This document shows, piece after piece, positions 9,791 through 19,631 of a DNA stretch of 64,000 nt (positions are counted from its first letter, which is position 1; every line of letters starts with the position of its first letter). A program made the translations under genes and the position numbers. A model generated the notes under the pieces. The model ran no database searches. It was not told the origin of the DNA and was given only the letters and a program-made list of their open reading frames with translations. Origin of the DNA: Pseudomonas oleovorans subsp. oleovorans (GTDB lineage: Bacteria > Pseudomonadota > Gammaproteobacteria > Pseudomonadales > Pseudomonadaceae); assembly GCF_002197815.1 (NCBI RefSeq), contig NZ_NIUB01000005.1, forward strand, positions 62,001-126,000. Direction: 5' to 3'.

Positions 9791-10579
9791 TCAGGCGCGC
9801 AGGAAATCCAGTACGCGTTGGCTGAACTCATCACCAGCCTGCACGTTGGACAGGTGCGCGGCATAGAACTCCACCAGTTCAGCGCCAGCGATACGCGCCT
9901 GCATGAAACGGCCGTCCTCGGTGGTGGTGACTGGGTCGCCACTGCCGCAGACGATCAGCGTCGGCGCACGGATGGCGCCCAACTGCTCGCGGTAGTCGGC
10001 ATCGCGCACGGCCGCGCAGTTGGCTGCGTAGCCTTCGGGCGAAGTCTGCGCCAGCATGCCGACGATGGGCTCGACCTTGCCCGGATTGGCCTCGGCGAAA
10101 TCAGCGGTGAACCAGCGCGCGATCGAGGCATCACGCAACCCGCGCATGGCCTGCTCGCCCTCGGCCAGCACCGTCTCGATGCGCGGGTTCCACACTTCTG
10201 GCGTGCCGATCTTGGCGGCGGTGTTGCACAGCACCAGGCGCTCGATGCGCTCGGGCGCGTTGATACCCAGCCACTGGCCGATCAGGCCGCCCATGGACAG
10301 CCCGCAGAAATGCGCCTTGGCAATGCCCAGCGCATCGAGCAGGGCCAGCACGTCGCGGCCGTTCTGTTCGATGCTGTATGGGCCTTCGCTCACCAGCGAG
10401 GCGCCATGACCACGGGTGTCGTAGCGCAGCACCTGGAAGTGCTGGGTGAAGGCTTCAATCTGCGCGTCCCACATATGCAGGTCGGTGCCCAGCGAGTTGG
10501 ACAACACCAGCACCGGCGCACCGGCCGGGCCTTCTAGTAGGTAGTTCAAATCGCCATCGGCGAGACGTATGGCAGGCAT
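9791..10579 (-). CDS. pcaD: 3-oxoadipate enol-lactonase
   Basis: Alpha/beta hydrolase that opens 3-oxoadipate enol-lactone to 3-oxoadipate, the point where the catechol and protocatechuate branches meet. The 262-residue product shows the nucleophile elbow GLSMGG (Ser near residue 100) and a late catalytic histidine (YAAHLSN). I set the start at the ATG at 10579 because AGGAG lies six bases upstream. The TTG six bases earlier would touch the Shine-Dalgarno sequence. It begins nine bases after the pcaB stop, so pcaB and pcaD are co-transcribed. Confidence 0.94.
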   Translation of the reverse strand: MPAIRLADGDLNYLLEGPAGAPVLVLSNSLGTDLHMWDAQIEAFTQHFQVLRYDTRGHGASLVSEGPYSIEQNGRDVLALLDALGIAKAHFCGLSMGGLIGQWLGINAPERIERLVLCNTAAKIGTPEVWNPRIETVLAEGEQAMRGLRDASIARWFTADFAEANPGKVEPIVGMLAQTSPEGYAANCAAVRDADYREQLGAIRAPTLIVCGSGDPVTTTEDGRFMQARIAGAELVEFYAAHLSNVQAGDEFSQRVLDFLRA

Positions 10580-10588
10580 GGACAACTC

Positions 10589-11941
10589 CTAAGAGGAAAA
10601 TTGCGTGTGTTCGGCAACGGCGCGCTCGACCCAGCGGCGGGCCTGGCCCAGGTAATGCGCCGCATCGAGCAGAGAATCCAGCTCGGCAGCAGAGAGTTGT
10701 GCGCTGACCTCGGCATTGGCGCCGAGCACGGCGCGCAGATGAACGCCCTCACGCACCGCCTGTTTGCAGCATTGTTCGATCAGGTGATGAGCCGCGTCGC
10801 GGCCGATCTTCTGCGCCAGGGCGATGCTCACCGCCTCAGCCAGCACCAGCCCCTGGGTCAGCTCAAGATTGGCGCGCATACGTGCGGTATCCACTTCCAG
10901 CCCCGGCACCACCAGCAGCGCCTGCTGCAAGGCACCGGAGACCAGGCAGCACAGCTCCGGCAGGGTGTCCCACTCGGCGTGCCACAGACCGAGGCTGCGC
11001 TCATGCTCCTGCGGCATGGCGGCGAACATGGTCGCCACCAGGCCCGGCGCTCGCGTCGCGGCACCGATCAACACCGCTGCGCTGACCGGATTACGTTTGT
11101 GCGGCATCGTCGACGAGCCGCCCTTGCCCGGCGCCGACGGCTCGAAGACTTCGCCAGCTTCGGTCTGCATCAGCAGGCTGAGGTCACGCCCCAGCTTGCC
11201 CAGACTGCCGGCGATCATCCCCAGCAGGCTGGCAAATTCCACCAGACGATCACGCTGGGTGTGCCAGGGCTGCTCGGGCAGAGTCAGCTCCAACTCCTGC
11301 GCCAGCGCACCGCTGACCGCCCAACCGGCCTCCCCCAGCGCCGCCAGGCTGCCAGAGGCGCCGCCGAACTGCAGGCTCAGCAGGCGCGGCTTGAGTTCGC
11401 TCAGGCGCTGACGATGGCGGGTAACGGCGCCGAGCACACCGGCCAGCTTCATGCCGAGGGTGACCGGCGTGGCCTGCTGCAGCCATGTGCGCCCTGCCAG
11501 CGGAGTGTCGATATGGCGCTCGGCCTGCGCCGCCAGGGCATCGGCCAGCTTCGCCAGATCGCTTTCCAACAGGCCGATGGCTGCGCGCAGTTGCAGCACC
11601 AAGCCGCTGTCCATGGCGTCCTGGCTGGTAGCGCCAAGATGCACGTAACGCTCGGCTTCGGGGTCAGTGGCGGCGATGCGCTTGCCCAGTGCCTTGACCA
11701 GCGGGATGGCGGAATTACCCGCCGTGGCGATGGCCTGGGCCAGCGCCGGATAGTCGTAGAGTTCGGCCTTGCAGGTCGACTCGATGGGCGCCACGGCCTC
11801 TGTGGGGATCAGCCCGACGCGCGCCTCGGCCCGTGCCAGGGCGGCCTCGAAATCGAGCATGCCCTGCACCCGCCCGGCGTCGCAGAAGATCGCGCGCATG
11901 GCAGGGGCGGTGAAATAGGCATCGAAAAGTTGGTTGCTCAC
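10589..11941 (-). CDS. pcaB: 3-carboxy-cis,cis-muconate cycloisomerase
   Basis: Cyclises 3-carboxy-cis,cis-muconate, the product of PcaHG, to 4-carboxymuconolactone. It is a 450-residue member of the fumarase/aspartase superfamily, with the signature GKGGSSTMPHKRNP around residues 275-288 and the LGATSQDAMDSG segment near 105. This matches the usual PcaB length. It is the first gene of the pcaBDC group, 143 bases downstream of pcaF, with a palindromic repeat in the gap. It may be transcribed from the pcaI promoter or from its own. Confidence 0.95.
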   Translation of the reverse strand: MSNQLFDAYFTAPAMRAIFCDAGRVQGMLDFEAALARAEARVGLIPTEAVAPIESTCKAELYDYPALAQAIATAGNSAIPLVKALGKRIAATDPEAERYVHLGATSQDAMDSGLVLQLRAAIGLLESDLAKLADALAAQAERHIDTPLAGRTWLQQATPVTLGMKLAGVLGAVTRHRQRLSELKPRLLSLQFGGASGSLAALGEAGWAVSGALAQELELTLPEQPWHTQRDRLVEFASLLGMIAGSLGKLGRDLSLLMQTEAGEVFEPSAPGKGGSSTMPHKRNPVSAAVLIGAATRAPGLVATMFAAMPQEHERSLGLWHAEWDTLPELCCLVSGALQQALLVVPGLEVDTARMRANLELTQGLVLAEAVSIALAQKIGRDAAHHLIEQCCKQAVREGVHLRAVLGANAEVSAQLSAAELDSLLDAAHYLGQARRWVERAVAEHTQFSS

Positions 11942-12012
11942 GCGCGCAACGCTCCTGGGGAAAATGTACGGCTAGTGTGGCATCAACCGGCGGCGCCGCG
12001 CACGGAGGTCGT

Positions 12013-12073
12013 CTGTGGGAGGGGCTTTAGCCGCGACGGATGAAAAGCGTCGCCGCTGAAGCGCCGCCCACAA
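12013..12073. repeat. Extragenic palindrome between pcaF and pcaB
   Basis: Imperfect inverted repeat with TGTGGGAGGGGC-type ends and CCGCGACG/CGTCGCCG inner arms around a short A-rich centre. It is a Pseudomonas REP-family sequence in the 143-base gap between pcaF and pcaB. Confidence 0.75.
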
Positions 12074-12084
12074 GGTTCAGAGCG

Positions 12085-13290
12085 TCACACCCGCTCGATG
12101 GCCAACGCCAGGCCCTGGCCGACGCCTACGCACATGGTCGCCAGACCAAGCTTACCGCCGGTCTTCTCCAGGTGGTGCACGGCGGTGAGCACCAGGCGGT
12201 TGCCACTCATCCCCAGCGGGTGGCCGAGGGCGATGGCGCCGCCGTTCGGGTTGACCTTGGCGCTGTCGTCCGGCAAACCGAGGTCGCGGGTGACGGCCAG
12301 GCCCTGGGCGGCGAAAGCTTCGTTCAGCTCGATCACGTCGAACTGCTCGATGCTCAGGTTCAGCCGCGCCAACAGCTTGCGCACCGCCGGCACCGGGCCG
12401 ACGCCCATGATGCGTGGCGCCACGCCGCCGCTGGCCATGCCCAGCACCTTGGCGCGCGGTTTGAGGCCGTACTTCTGCACCGCTTCGGCGGACGCCAGGA
12501 TCATCGCCGAGGCGCCATCGTTAAGGCCTGAGGCGTTGCCGGCGGTGACGGTCTTGCCTTCGCCGTTGACCGGCTTGAGCTTGGCCAGTCCTTCGGCGGT
12601 GGTGTCGGCACGCGGGTGCTCGTCACGGTCGACGACGATCTCGCCCGTCTTGGTCTTGATCACCACCGGGACGATTTCCTCGGCGTAGTAACCACTCTCC
12701 TGAGCCGCCGCCGCACGCTGCTGGCTGCGCAGGCCGAAGGCATCCTGGTCCGCGCGGCTGACGCCGTAGTCCTCGGCGACGTTGTCACCGGTGACCGGCA
12801 TCGGGTCGACGCCGTACTGCGCTTTCATCAGCGGGTTGACGAAGCGCCAGCCCAGGGTGGTGTCTTCCAGTTTCTGGCCGCGGCCAAAGGCGCTGTCGGC
12901 CTTGCCCATCACGTAAGGCGCGCGAGTCATGGACTCGACGCCAGCCGCGATGGCCAGCTCCATCTCGCCCGAGGCGATGGCGCGGAAGGCAGCACCGACC
13001 GCCTCCATGCCCGAGGCGCACAGGCGGTTGAGGGTCACCCCCGGCACCGTTTCCGGCAGGCCGGCGAGCAGCAGCGCCATGCGCGCCACGTTGCGGTTGT
13101 CCTCGCCGGACTGGTTGGCGCAGCCCATGAACACTTCATCGACTGCCGACCAGTCGACCTGCGGGTTGCGCTCGATGAGCGCCTTGAGCGGAATCGCCGC
13201 CAAGTCGTCGGCGCGCACCGCCGACAGCGCGCCATTGAGGCGACCAATCGGCGTGCGCACGGCGTCGCAGATGAATACGTCGCGGCTCAT
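12085..13290 (-). CDS. pcaF: 3-oxoadipyl-CoA thiolase
   Basis: Cleaves 3-oxoadipyl-CoA with CoA into succinyl-CoA and acetyl-CoA, the last step of the beta-ketoadipate pathway. The 401-residue thiolase has the active-site cysteine in [11 protein letters not shown] (about residue 90). It also has the [14 protein letters not shown] histidine motif and the CVGVGQG cysteine near the C-terminus. The length equals that of Pseudomonas PcaF. The start overlaps the pcaJ stop by four bases (ATGA), so it is translationally coupled to pcaIJ. Confidence 0.95.
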   Translation of the reverse strand: MSRDVFICDAVRTPIGRLNGALSAVRADDLAAIPLKALIERNPQVDWSAVDEVFMGCANQSGEDNRNVARMALLLAGLPETVPGVTLNRLCASGMEAVGAAFRAIASGEMELAIAAGVESMTRAPYVMGKADSAFGRGQKLEDTTLGWRFVNPLMKAQYGVDPMPVTGDNVAEDYGVSRADQDAFGLRSQQRAAAAQESGYYAEEIVPVVIKTKTGEIVVDRDEHPRADTTAEGLAKLKPVNGEGKTVTAGNASGLNDGASAMILASAEAVQKYGLKPRAKVLGMASGGVAPRIMGVGPVPAVRKLLARLNLSIEQFDVIELNEAFAAQGLAVTRDLGLPDDSAKVNPNGGAIALGHPLGMSGNRLVLTAVHHLEKTGGKLGLATMCVGVGQGLALAIERV

Positions 13291-14069
13291 TCCTCACCCC
13301 CGGCCTGGCCATGGGCGGCGGCGGTGCGCGCTTCCAGGGCGCGCAGCGCTTCCAGCTCGGTGTCGTTCGGCGCCTCGGTCACGGCCAGATTGTCGGCGAA
13401 GCGGATGGCCCAGCCGGTGTTCTCGATCACCTGCTCGCGGGTCACGCCCGGGTGCAGCGAGGTGACCACGAATTCGTTGCTGCCGGCTTCCGGCTCCATG
13501 ATGCACAGGTCGGTGATGATGCCGACCGGGCCCTTGCCGGGCAGGCCGAGCTGCTGACGATGATCACCGCCCTCACCGAAACCGACCGAGGTGATAAAGG
13601 CCAGCTTGTCGACGAAGGTGCGGTGCGACTGCTTGAGGATGATCAGCACTTCCTTGGCGCTGCCGGCGATCTCCGGCGCGCCGCCGGCGCCGGGCAGGCG
13701 CACCTTCGGGTTGTGGTAGTCGCCGATCACCGTGGTGTTGATATTGCCGAACTTGTCGACCTGGGCCGCGCCGAGAAAACCGACGTCGATGCGCCCACCC
13801 TGCAGCCAGTAGCGAAAGATCTCGCCGGTGGGCACCACGGTGTCGGCGGTTTCGGCCAGCTCGCCGTCACCGATCGACAGCGGCAGCACGCTGGGCTTGG
13901 CGCCGATCGGGCCGGATTCGTAGATCAGCACCACGTCCGGCGAGGAGGTCAGGCGCGCCAGGTTGGCGGCCTTGGACGGCAGGCCGATGCCGACGAAGCA
14001 GACCGCGCCGTTCTTCAGGCGGCGGGCGGCCGCCACGGTCATCATTTCATTAGTGCTGTAGTCGCTCAT
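13287..14069 (-). CDS. pcaJ: 3-oxoadipate CoA-transferase subunit B
   Basis: Beta subunit of the succinyl-CoA:3-oxoadipate CoA-transferase. The product is 260 residues. The family's catalytic glutamate lies in the YESGPIGAK segment near residue 50. The start [10 protein letters not shown] is chosen because it lies at the end of pcaI (TGATG, one-base overlap). The much longer open frame upstream is only pcaI read in another frame. The other end overlaps pcaF by four bases. Together pcaI-pcaJ-pcaF form one tightly coupled unit. Confidence 0.95.
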   Translation of the reverse strand: MSDYSTNEMMTVAAARRLKNGAVCFVGIGLPSKAANLARLTSSPDVVLIYESGPIGAKPSVLPLSIGDGELAETADTVVPTGEIFRYWLQGGRIDVGFLGAAQVDKFGNINTTVIGDYHNPKVRLPGAGGAPEIAGSAKEVLIILKQSHRTFVDKLAFITSVGFGEGGDHRQQLGLPGKGPVGIITDLCIMEPEAGSNEFVVTSLHPGVTREQVIENTGWAIRFADNLAVTEAPNDTELEALRALEARTAAAHGQAGGEE

Positions 14070-14917
14070 CACTTGGCCTCCGCAATCTTGGCTTGGAACT
14101 CGGCGAAATCGGCAGTGCCGCGGATATAGGTATCGATCCAGGCGGTAAAGGTTTCGCGGTCGCGGGCAATCGGGTCCCAGGCCTGGTAGAAGCGGTTGTC
14201 GCGCTCGTAGTAGCCGTGGGCGTAGGACGGGTGGGCGCCGCCGGGCACGTGGCAGACGGCGGTCAGCGCCCAGCTCGGCAGCACGCAGGCGTTCATCGGC
14301 GCCTTGAGGTCGTCGACGATCTCCTCGACCGTGACGATGCAGCGCTTGGCCGCCAGGGCCGCTTCCTTCTGCACGCCGAGGATGCCCCACAGCAGCACGT
14401 TGCCCTTGCGGTCGGCCTTCTGCGCGTGGATCACGGTGACGTCCGGGCGCACCGCCGGGGTGGCGGCCAGCTTCTCGCCGGTGAAGGGGCAATCGATGAA
14501 CTTGATGTTCGGGTTGACCTTGGGCAGGTCCGAGCCGGCATAGGCGCGCAGCAGGGCGAACGGCAGGCCCGAGGCGCCGGCGACGTAGGAGTTGGCCAGG
14601 TCGGCGTGGCTGTGCTCGTCGATCTCCAGGGCGTTCGGCCACTTCTTCTCGACCGCGTCGCGCAGGCGGTGCAGCGAGCCGACGCCGGGGTTGCCGCCCC
14701 AGGAGAAGGTCAGCTTGCGCCCGCAGCCGGCGCCGATCAGCAGGTCGTAGACCAGGTCCGGGGTCATGCGTACCAGGTGCAGGTCTTTCTTGCCCTGGCG
14801 GATCAGCTCGTGGGAGGCGGCAGTGGGGATCAAATGGGTGAAGCCTTCGAGGGCGACGCAGTCGCCGTCGTTGACGTGGCGCGAAATGGCTTCGCCCAGG
14901 GTGATGATGTCGGCCAT
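14069..14917 (-). CDS. pcaI: 3-oxoadipate CoA-transferase subunit A
   Basis: Alpha subunit of 3-oxoadipate CoA-transferase, which activates 3-oxoadipate with succinyl-CoA. The 282-residue product begins MADIITLGEAI and contains the glycine-rich FSWGGNPGVGS segment of CoA-transferase family I alpha subunits. It is promoter-proximal in pcaIJF: a PcaR-type operator lies about 100 bases upstream, past the stop codon of the neighbouring chemoreceptor gene. An AACAACA stretch next to the start weakly resembles a Crc/Hfq site. Confidence 0.95.
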   Translation of the reverse strand: MADIITLGEAISRHVNDGDCVALEGFTHLIPTAASHELIRQGKKDLHLVRMTPDLVYDLLIGAGCGRKLTFSWGGNPGVGSLHRLRDAVEKKWPNALEIDEHSHADLANSYVAGASGLPFALLRAYAGSDLPKVNPNIKFIDCPFTGEKLAATPAVRPDVTVIHAQKADRKGNVLLWGILGVQKEAALAAKRCIVTVEEIVDDLKAPMNACVLPSWALTAVCHVPGGAHPSYAHGYYERDNRFYQAWDPIARDRETFTAWIDTYIRGTADFAEFQAKIAEAK

Positions 14918-15000
14918 CGTGTTGTTCTCGCTTGGGTTGCAGGTGCCACCGGGCAGGGTGACGGTGAGTTCAGATTAGGGCGCGCCATGCAGCGGAACAA

Positions 15001-15033
15001 TCCGATAATCGCCTTATGGTGCGATTATCGAAC
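15001..15033. promoter_or_regulatory. PcaR operator pair in the pcaI promoter
   Basis: On the - strand, 15033-15019 reads GTTCGATAATCGCAC. This matches the 15-base PcaR site that I recall from P. putida pcaIJ. A second, inverted near-copy (TCCGATAATCGCC) lies on the + strand at 15001-15013, so the two face each other across seven bases. The site starts only 10 bases past the chemoreceptor stop and lies upstream of pcaI. The GATAAT core can also serve as a -10 element, as in P. putida. Confidence 0.8.
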
Positions 15034-15042
15034 CATTCCTGA

Positions 15043-15912
15043 TCAGGGGTCGTTCTCCAGCTGCGCGCGCATGCCCAGGGCCAGCGCCTGCTGCGCGGCC
15101 AGGCGTGCGACGATGCGCTGCACGATGGCCAGCCGTGCGCTGGCGCCCTCGCGCATCTCGGCCATGGCCTGCAGGGCGTCGGCCGATTGCCCGAGGCCGG
15201 CGCGGCTGTCCTCCTCGACCCGGCGCAGGCCGCTGCGCGCGCCTTCGGCGGCCTGCTGCAGGCTGCCGACGATCTGGCGGATCTGTTCGCTGGCGGCGTT
15301 GGCGCGTTGCGCCAGGTGGCGCACCTCATCGGCCACCACGGCGAAACCGCGGCCCTGCTCGCCGGCGCGCGCCGCCTCGATGGCGGCATTGAGCGCCAGC
15401 AGGTTGGTCTGCTTGGCGATGTCCTGGATGCTGCCGACGATGCTGCCGATGCGCTCGGTCTGCTCGCCGAGGTCGTCGAACACCCGGGTCACCGGCGCCA
15501 TATGCCCGGCCAGGCGCTCGATGGTGGCGGTGGCGGCGCGGATGCTCTCGGCGCTGCCCTGCACCTTGTCGCCGGCGCCGCGCGCCAGTTGATCGGCGTA
15601 CTGCATGTCGTCGCGGCTGGCGGCGATGGCCTGTTCCAGCTCGGCCAGGCGCGCCAGCAGCGGCGCCAGATCGAGCCGTGGTTCCGGCAGCACGACAGGC
15701 AACGGCGGCGGCGCGAGCGCCGGTTCGGGCTCGGCCAACGGCGCCATGCAGGGCTCCGGGCTGGCCGCCGGGGTGGGCCTGCGCCGCCAGGCGGCGCCGA
15801 GACCGGCGAGCAGCGCCAGGGCCGCCAGACCTTGGGCCAGCGGTTCGCCGGCCAGCGCCAGGAGCACGGCGGCGCAGCCGGCGGCGAGCAGGGCGAGTAG
15901 CGTTGCGATCAT
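15043..15912 (-). CDS. Short methyl-accepting chemotaxis protein without a periplasmic sensor domain
   Basis: A 289-residue chemoreceptor-like protein. Two closely spaced membrane helices (about residues 3-22 and 27-43) leave only a few periplasmic residues. A proline-rich cytoplasmic linker follows (about 46-85), then a signalling domain with the tip [20 protein letters not shown] near residues 165-185. There is no HAMP, PAS or CZB domain visible, and the total length is about half that of a normal receptor. It lies between a benF-like porin and the pcaI promoter on the same strand. It may sense a cytoplasmic signal or act within mixed receptor arrays. Confidence 0.82.
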   Translation of the reverse strand: MIATLLALLAAGCAAVLLALAGEPLAQGLAALALLAGLGAAWRRRPTPAASPEPCMAPLAEPEPALAPPPLPVVLPEPRLDLAPLLARLAELEQAIAASRDDMQYADQLARGAGDKVQGSAESIRAATATIERLAGHMAPVTRVFDDLGEQTERIGSIVGSIQDIAKQTNLLALNAAIEAARAGEQGRGFAVVADEVRHLAQRANAASEQIRQIVGSLQQAAEGARSGLRRVEEDSRAGLGQSADALQAMAEMREGASARLAIVQRIVARLAAQQALALGMRAQLENDP

Positions 15913-15964
15913 AAGGGTTCTCCGGCAGGTGCCAGGCGCCCTGGGCGGGCGCCTGGGGACGGGT

Positions 15965-17245
15965 TTAGAGGAGGTTCCAGGTGTAGCTGAAAATCAGCCG
16001 GTTCTCGTCGATATCGCTGCGGTAGTTGGAGCGCGCGGTGACGTTGCGCACGCGCACGCCGAGGCCCTTGAGCGCGCCGCTCTGCAGGGTGTAGCCGATG
16101 TCCAGGTCGCGCTCCCAATCCTTGCCCTCGTAGCGCGCACCGCCGCGGTTGGTGGCCTGGGCGTCGACGTTGTCGCCGCGGATATAGCGCACCCCGGCCA
16201 CCAACCCGGGCACGCCCATGGCGGCGAAGTCGTAGTCGTAACGCGCCTGCCAGGAGCGCTCGTCGGCCGAGGCGAACTCGAAAGTCGGCACCTCGTTGCC
16301 CAGCGGGCTGACGTTGGCAAATACGCGCGGGAAGGCGTCATCGCCGAACATCGCCTGGTAGCCGACATAGAAGGTGTGGCCGCCGTGCTTGGCCGACAGC
16401 AGGGCAAACAGCGCTTGGTTGTCGATCTCACCGAGCAACTGCTTGCCGTCGTCGGCCGAGTCGTAGAAACCGAGGTTGGCGCCGAGGGTCCAGGCGCCCA
16501 GCGGCTCGCTGTGCTTGAGGCCGAGGAAGCGCTGCTGGTAGATATCCTCCAGCTGCGCGTACCAGGCGCCGAGCGAGGTGCGCCCGGCATTGAAGGCGTA
16601 GTCGCCGCCGGCGTAGTTGAAGGCGTCGCTGCTCGCTGCGCGCTGCGGCAGGTGGCCGAGCATGGCCAGCATCTGGTCGTCGCCGGCCTCGTTGCGCAGG
16701 CTGGTGGAATTGAGGTGGCCGGCCTGCAGGGTCAGCCCGGCCAGCTCGTTGGAAACCAGGCTCACGCCCTGGTAGCTGGGCGGCAGCAGGCGGATGTCCG
16801 AGTAGGTCAGCACCGGCAGGTTGGGCTGCAGCTCGCCGACTTTCAGCTCGGTCTTGGACAGGCGCAGCTTCGCCGCCAGGCCCAGACGGCTGTAGTCGTC
16901 GGCGGCCTTGCCGCTCTCGCGGGTCGGCAACAGGCCGGTGTTGACCCGATCCGGGCTGCTGTCGAGCTTGAGGCCGAGCAGGCCGATGGCGTCGACGCCG
17001 AAACCCACCGGCCCCGGGGTGTAGCCGGATTTGACGTTGAGGATGAAACCCTGCGCCCACTCCTCGGCCTTGGACTGCCGGTTCGGCCCGACTATGTCGG
17101 AAAAGTCGCGGCTGAAGTAGTAGTTGCGCGCCGTGAGCGTGGCGCTGGCGTCGTCGATAAACCCGCCCTCGCCGGCCTGGCTCAGGCTCGGCAGGCAGGC
17201 GGCAATGGCGGTGGACAGCAGGCAAAGGCGTGGGCTGTGTTTCAT
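15965..17245 (-). CDS. benF: OprD-family porin, BenF-like
   Basis: Outer-membrane channel for aromatic acids, called BenF-like from its place after benE in a ben cluster. The 426-residue precursor starts [10 protein letters not shown]; the longer upstream in-frame start is rejected because the signal peptide begins here (cleavage near LSQAGEGG). OprD hallmarks are the N-terminal [14 protein letters not shown] strand and the C-terminal [14 protein letters not shown] barrel end. It is clearly diverged from the OprD protein at 3950-5239. An AACAACAA motif lies 14 bases before the start. Confidence 0.88.
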   Translation of the reverse strand: MKHSPRLCLLSTAIAACLPSLSQAGEGGFIDDASATLTARNYYFSRDFSDIVGPNRQSKAEEWAQGFILNVKSGYTPGPVGFGVDAIGLLGLKLDSSPDRVNTGLLPTRESGKAADDYSRLGLAAKLRLSKTELKVGELQPNLPVLTYSDIRLLPPSYQGVSLVSNELAGLTLQAGHLNSTSLRNEAGDDQMLAMLGHLPQRAASSDAFNYAGGDYAFNAGRTSLGAWYAQLEDIYQQRFLGLKHSEPLGAWTLGANLGFYDSADDGKQLLGEIDNQALFALLSAKHGGHTFYVGYQAMFGDDAFPRVFANVSPLGNEVPTFEFASADERSWQARYDYDFAAMGVPGLVAGVRYIRGDNVDAQATNRGGARYEGKDWERDLDIGYTLQSGALKGLGVRVRNVTARSNYRSDIDENRLIFSYTWNLL

Positions 17246-17257
17246 CGGTAGCGTGCT

Positions 17258-17268
17258 CTTGTTGTTAT
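17258..17268 (-). promoter_or_regulatory. Crc/Hfq-type A-rich motif before benF
   Basis: The - strand reads ATAACAACAAG, fitting AAnAAnAA, about 14 bases upstream of the ATG in the ribosome-binding region. Confidence 0.5.
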
Positions 17269-17330
17269 CGAGGTTGCAGAAACCCGCCCGGCAGCCCAGG
17301 GGTTGCCGGTTCGGGGGAATGGATTGGGGG

Positions 17331-18539
17331 TTATTCCCTGGCCGGCTCGCCGGCGGGACTGGCAATGGCGGCCGGCTTGCGCAGGCGCAGCAGCAGGTGC
17401 GCGGCGAGGCCGAACAGCAGGCCCCAGAAGGCCGCCGACAGGCCGAGGAAACTCACCCCGGAGGCCGTCACCAGGAAGGTGAACAGCCCGGCGTCGCGCT
17501 CCTTGGGCTCGCTCAGGCTGCGCGCCAGCGCCTCGCTGAACGCGCCGTACAGCGCCAGCCCGGCCAGGGCGGCGATCAGCGCCGCGGGAAAGGCGGCGAA
17601 CAGCGACACCAGGGTGGCGCCGGCGATGCCCAGCAGCAGGTAGGCCAGGCTGCCGACCACCGCGGCCACATAGCGCCGTTTGGGGTCTTCATGGGCCTCG
17701 CGACCGGTACAGAGGCTGGCGGTGACCGCCGCCAGGTTCAGGCCGTGGCAGCCGAACGGCGCCAGCAGCGCGCCGCCGATGGCGCTGGCGCCGATCAGCG
17801 GGCTGGCCGGGGTTTGGTAACCGGCGCCACGCAGCACCGCCATGCCCGGCATGAATTGCCCGGTCAGCGCCACCAGCACCAGCGGCAGCGCCAGGTTGAG
17901 GGTGGCGGCGAGGCTGAACTCGGGGGCGATCCACTGCGGCGTGGCCAGCTGCAGCACCAGCGCCTCGCTGCGCAGCTGGCCGCCGAGCAGGGTCAGCCCC
18001 GCGCCCACGAGCAATACGCCGGCCACCGCATAGCGCGGTGCCATGCGCCGTAGCAGCAGATAGGTGACGAACATGCTGACGATCAGCAGCGGCTGTTCGG
18101 GCAGCGCCTTGAACACCTCGATGCCGAAGGCGAACAGGATGCCGGCCTGCAAACCGGCGGCGATGGAGCCGGGCAGTTTGGCGATCAGCCGATCGAAGCT
18201 ACCGCTGAGGGCGATCAGCAACAGGATCAGGTTGGCCACCAGGTAGGCGCCGATCGCCTGGTTCAGGCCCAGTTCCGGCAGGGCGCCGACCAGCAGCGCG
18301 CTGCCGGGGATCGACCAGGCGATCACCACCGGCGTGCGGTAGCGCAGGCTGAGCAGCAGGCCCAGCGCGCCACTGCCGATGGAAATCGCCCAGACCCAGG
18401 ACGACAGCAGCGCCTGCGACAGGCCGGCGCTTTCCGCGGCATGGAAGATCAGCACCAGCGGCCCGGCGCAGGAGATGGTGGTGGCGAGCAGCCCGGCCAC
18501 CAGGGCGGGCAGGCTGAAGTCTTTGAGCAGGGCTTTCAT
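17331..18539 (-). CDS. benE: Benzoate/H+ symporter BenE
   Basis: Inner-membrane benzoate transporter of the BenE family (PF03594), 402 residues with 11-12 hydrophobic segments. Conserved stretches include the early [20 protein letters not shown] and [13 protein letters not shown] segments. The start MKALLKDFS has GAGGGA just upstream; a TTG twelve bases earlier is less likely. It lies between catA and benF on the same strand and complements the MFS transporter BenK in the same cluster. Confidence 0.93.
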   Translation of the reverse strand: MKALLKDFSLPALVAGLLATTISCAGPLVLIFHAAESAGLSQALLSSWVWAISIGSGALGLLLSLRYRTPVVIAWSIPGSALLVGALPELGLNQAIGAYLVANLILLLIALSGSFDRLIAKLPGSIAAGLQAGILFAFGIEVFKALPEQPLLIVSMFVTYLLLRRMAPRYAVAGVLLVGAGLTLLGGQLRSEALVLQLATPQWIAPEFSLAATLNLALPLVLVALTGQFMPGMAVLRGAGYQTPASPLIGASAIGGALLAPFGCHGLNLAAVTASLCTGREAHEDPKRRYVAAVVGSLAYLLLGIAGATLVSLFAAFPAALIAALAGLALYGAFSEALARSLSEPKERDAGLFTFLVTASGVSFLGLSAAFWGLLFGLAAHLLLRLRKPAAIASPAGEPARE

Positions 18540-18580
18540 GGTCCCTCGCAAGGTCAGGCTGGCGCTTCTTGGGAAACGCT

Positions 18581-18591
18581 CTTGTTGTTTA
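18581..18591 (-). promoter_or_regulatory. Crc/Hfq-type A-rich motif upstream of benE
   Basis: The - strand reads TAAACAACAAG (AAnAAnAA match) about 42 bases before the benE ATG, farther from the start than the other copies. Confidence 0.4.
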
Positions 18592-18659
18592 CGCCCGGGG
18601 GCCGTGCCGCACGGCCCTGGGTGCCGCCCTCACCCGCGAGCGGGCGAGGGCTCGGGGGC

Positions 18660-19601
18660 TCAGACGCCCTGCAGGGCGCGCGGCCGTGCGTTGCGGCGTT
18701 CGGCCTTGGCCTGCGGGGCCTTCTGCAGTTGGAAGTCGAACGTCAGCTCGGCGAAGCGCGGGCCCTGGATGCCGCGATCACGAGCGGCGGCTTCGTCCTC
18801 GACGAACTGGATATCGCCGACCAGACCCTCGCGGGTGGCGTAGGCAAAGTCGTCCCACAGGTACTGGTCGCCGGCCAGGTTGATCTGGGTGGTCAGGTGG
18901 CGATGGCCCGGCGCGGAGATGAAGAAGTGGATATGCGCCGGACGCTGGCCGTGGCGGCCGAGCAGATCGAGGCATTCCTGGGTCGGACCCTGCGGGTCGC
19001 AGCCGTAGCCGCTGGGCACGATGCTGCGTGCGCGGTAGCGGCCCTCGGCGTCGGTGACGATGCGCCGGCGCAGGTTGTAGTCGCTCTGGCTCTGGTCGAA
19101 GTAGGAGTAGTTGCCCTTGGTGTTGGCGTGCCACAGGTCGACCACGGCACCGGCCACCGGTTTGCCCTGGGTGTCACGCACCACGCCTTCGAGGAACATC
19201 ACCGTGGCCACGCCGTCTTCGCTGCCGTCGTCCATCCGCACCTGGCCCTCGGCCAGGGGGGCGCCGGCCACATACAGCGGGCCTTCGATGGTGCGCGGGG
19301 TGCCGCCGCTGAGGCCGGCCTCGGCGTCCTTGGCGTCCTGCAGCAGGTCGAGGAAGTGTTCCAGGCCCAGGCCCGGCACCAGCAGGCCGAACTCGCTGCG
19401 CGCGCCGAGGCGGTTGAGGTAGTCCACCGCCTGCCAGAATTCGTCGTCGGTCACTTGCAGGTCTTCGATGATCTTCGCCGCGTCGCCGACGATGCGCAGC
19501 ATCAGCTGCTTGAGGCGCGGGCTGCCCTGCTCGTTGTTGAGGCCGCAGGCCTCGCGGAACAGGTTCTGCACGTCTTGGGTGTGGGAGATTTTCACGGTCA
19601 T
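18660..19601 (-). CDS. catA: Catechol 1,2-dioxygenase
   Basis: Intradiol ring-cleavage enzyme converting catechol to cis,cis-muconate. The 313-residue length matches CatA. The Fe(III) ligands sit in the usual places: a tyrosine in LWHANTKGNYSYF (about residue 165), then GRYRARSIVPSGYG and QRPAHIHFFI supplying the second tyrosine and two histidines. The N-terminal helical linker domain is present. It is last in catB-catC-catA. An AACAACAA motif lies directly before the GAGG ribosome-binding site. Confidence 0.96.
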   Translation of the reverse strand: MTVKISHTQDVQNLFREACGLNNEQGSPRLKQLMLRIVGDAAKIIEDLQVTDDEFWQAVDYLNRLGARSEFGLLVPGLGLEHFLDLLQDAKDAEAGLSGGTPRTIEGPLYVAGAPLAEGQVRMDDGSEDGVATVMFLEGVVRDTQGKPVAGAVVDLWHANTKGNYSYFDQSQSDYNLRRRIVTDAEGRYRARSIVPSGYGCDPQGPTQECLDLLGRHGQRPAHIHFFISAPGHRHLTTQINLAGDQYLWDDFAYATREGLVGDIQFVEDEAAARDRGIQGPRFAELTFDFQLQKAPQAKAERRNARPRALQGV

Positions 19602-19614
19602 GGTGGCGTACCTC

Positions 19615-19624
19615 GTTGTTGTTC
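19615..19624 (-). promoter_or_regulatory. Crc/Hfq-type A-rich motif before catA
   Basis: The - strand reads GAACAACAACG, matching AAnAAnAA, in the leader immediately before the catA Shine-Dalgarno sequence. Confidence 0.5.
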
Positions 19625-19631
19625 TGGGAAA

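Noticed and set aside
10601..12043. A 480-codon + strand frame over pcaB
   Set aside because: Shadow of pcaB; no start signal and no known domain.
13287..14642. A 451-codon frame suggesting a PcaI-PcaJ fusion
   Set aside because: Its first 190 codons are pcaI read in the wrong frame; pcaJ starts at 14069 at the pcaI stop.
14093..15592. A 499-codon + strand frame across pcaI, its promoter and the chemoreceptor gene
   Set aside because: It crosses two well-supported - strand genes and has no family resemblance.
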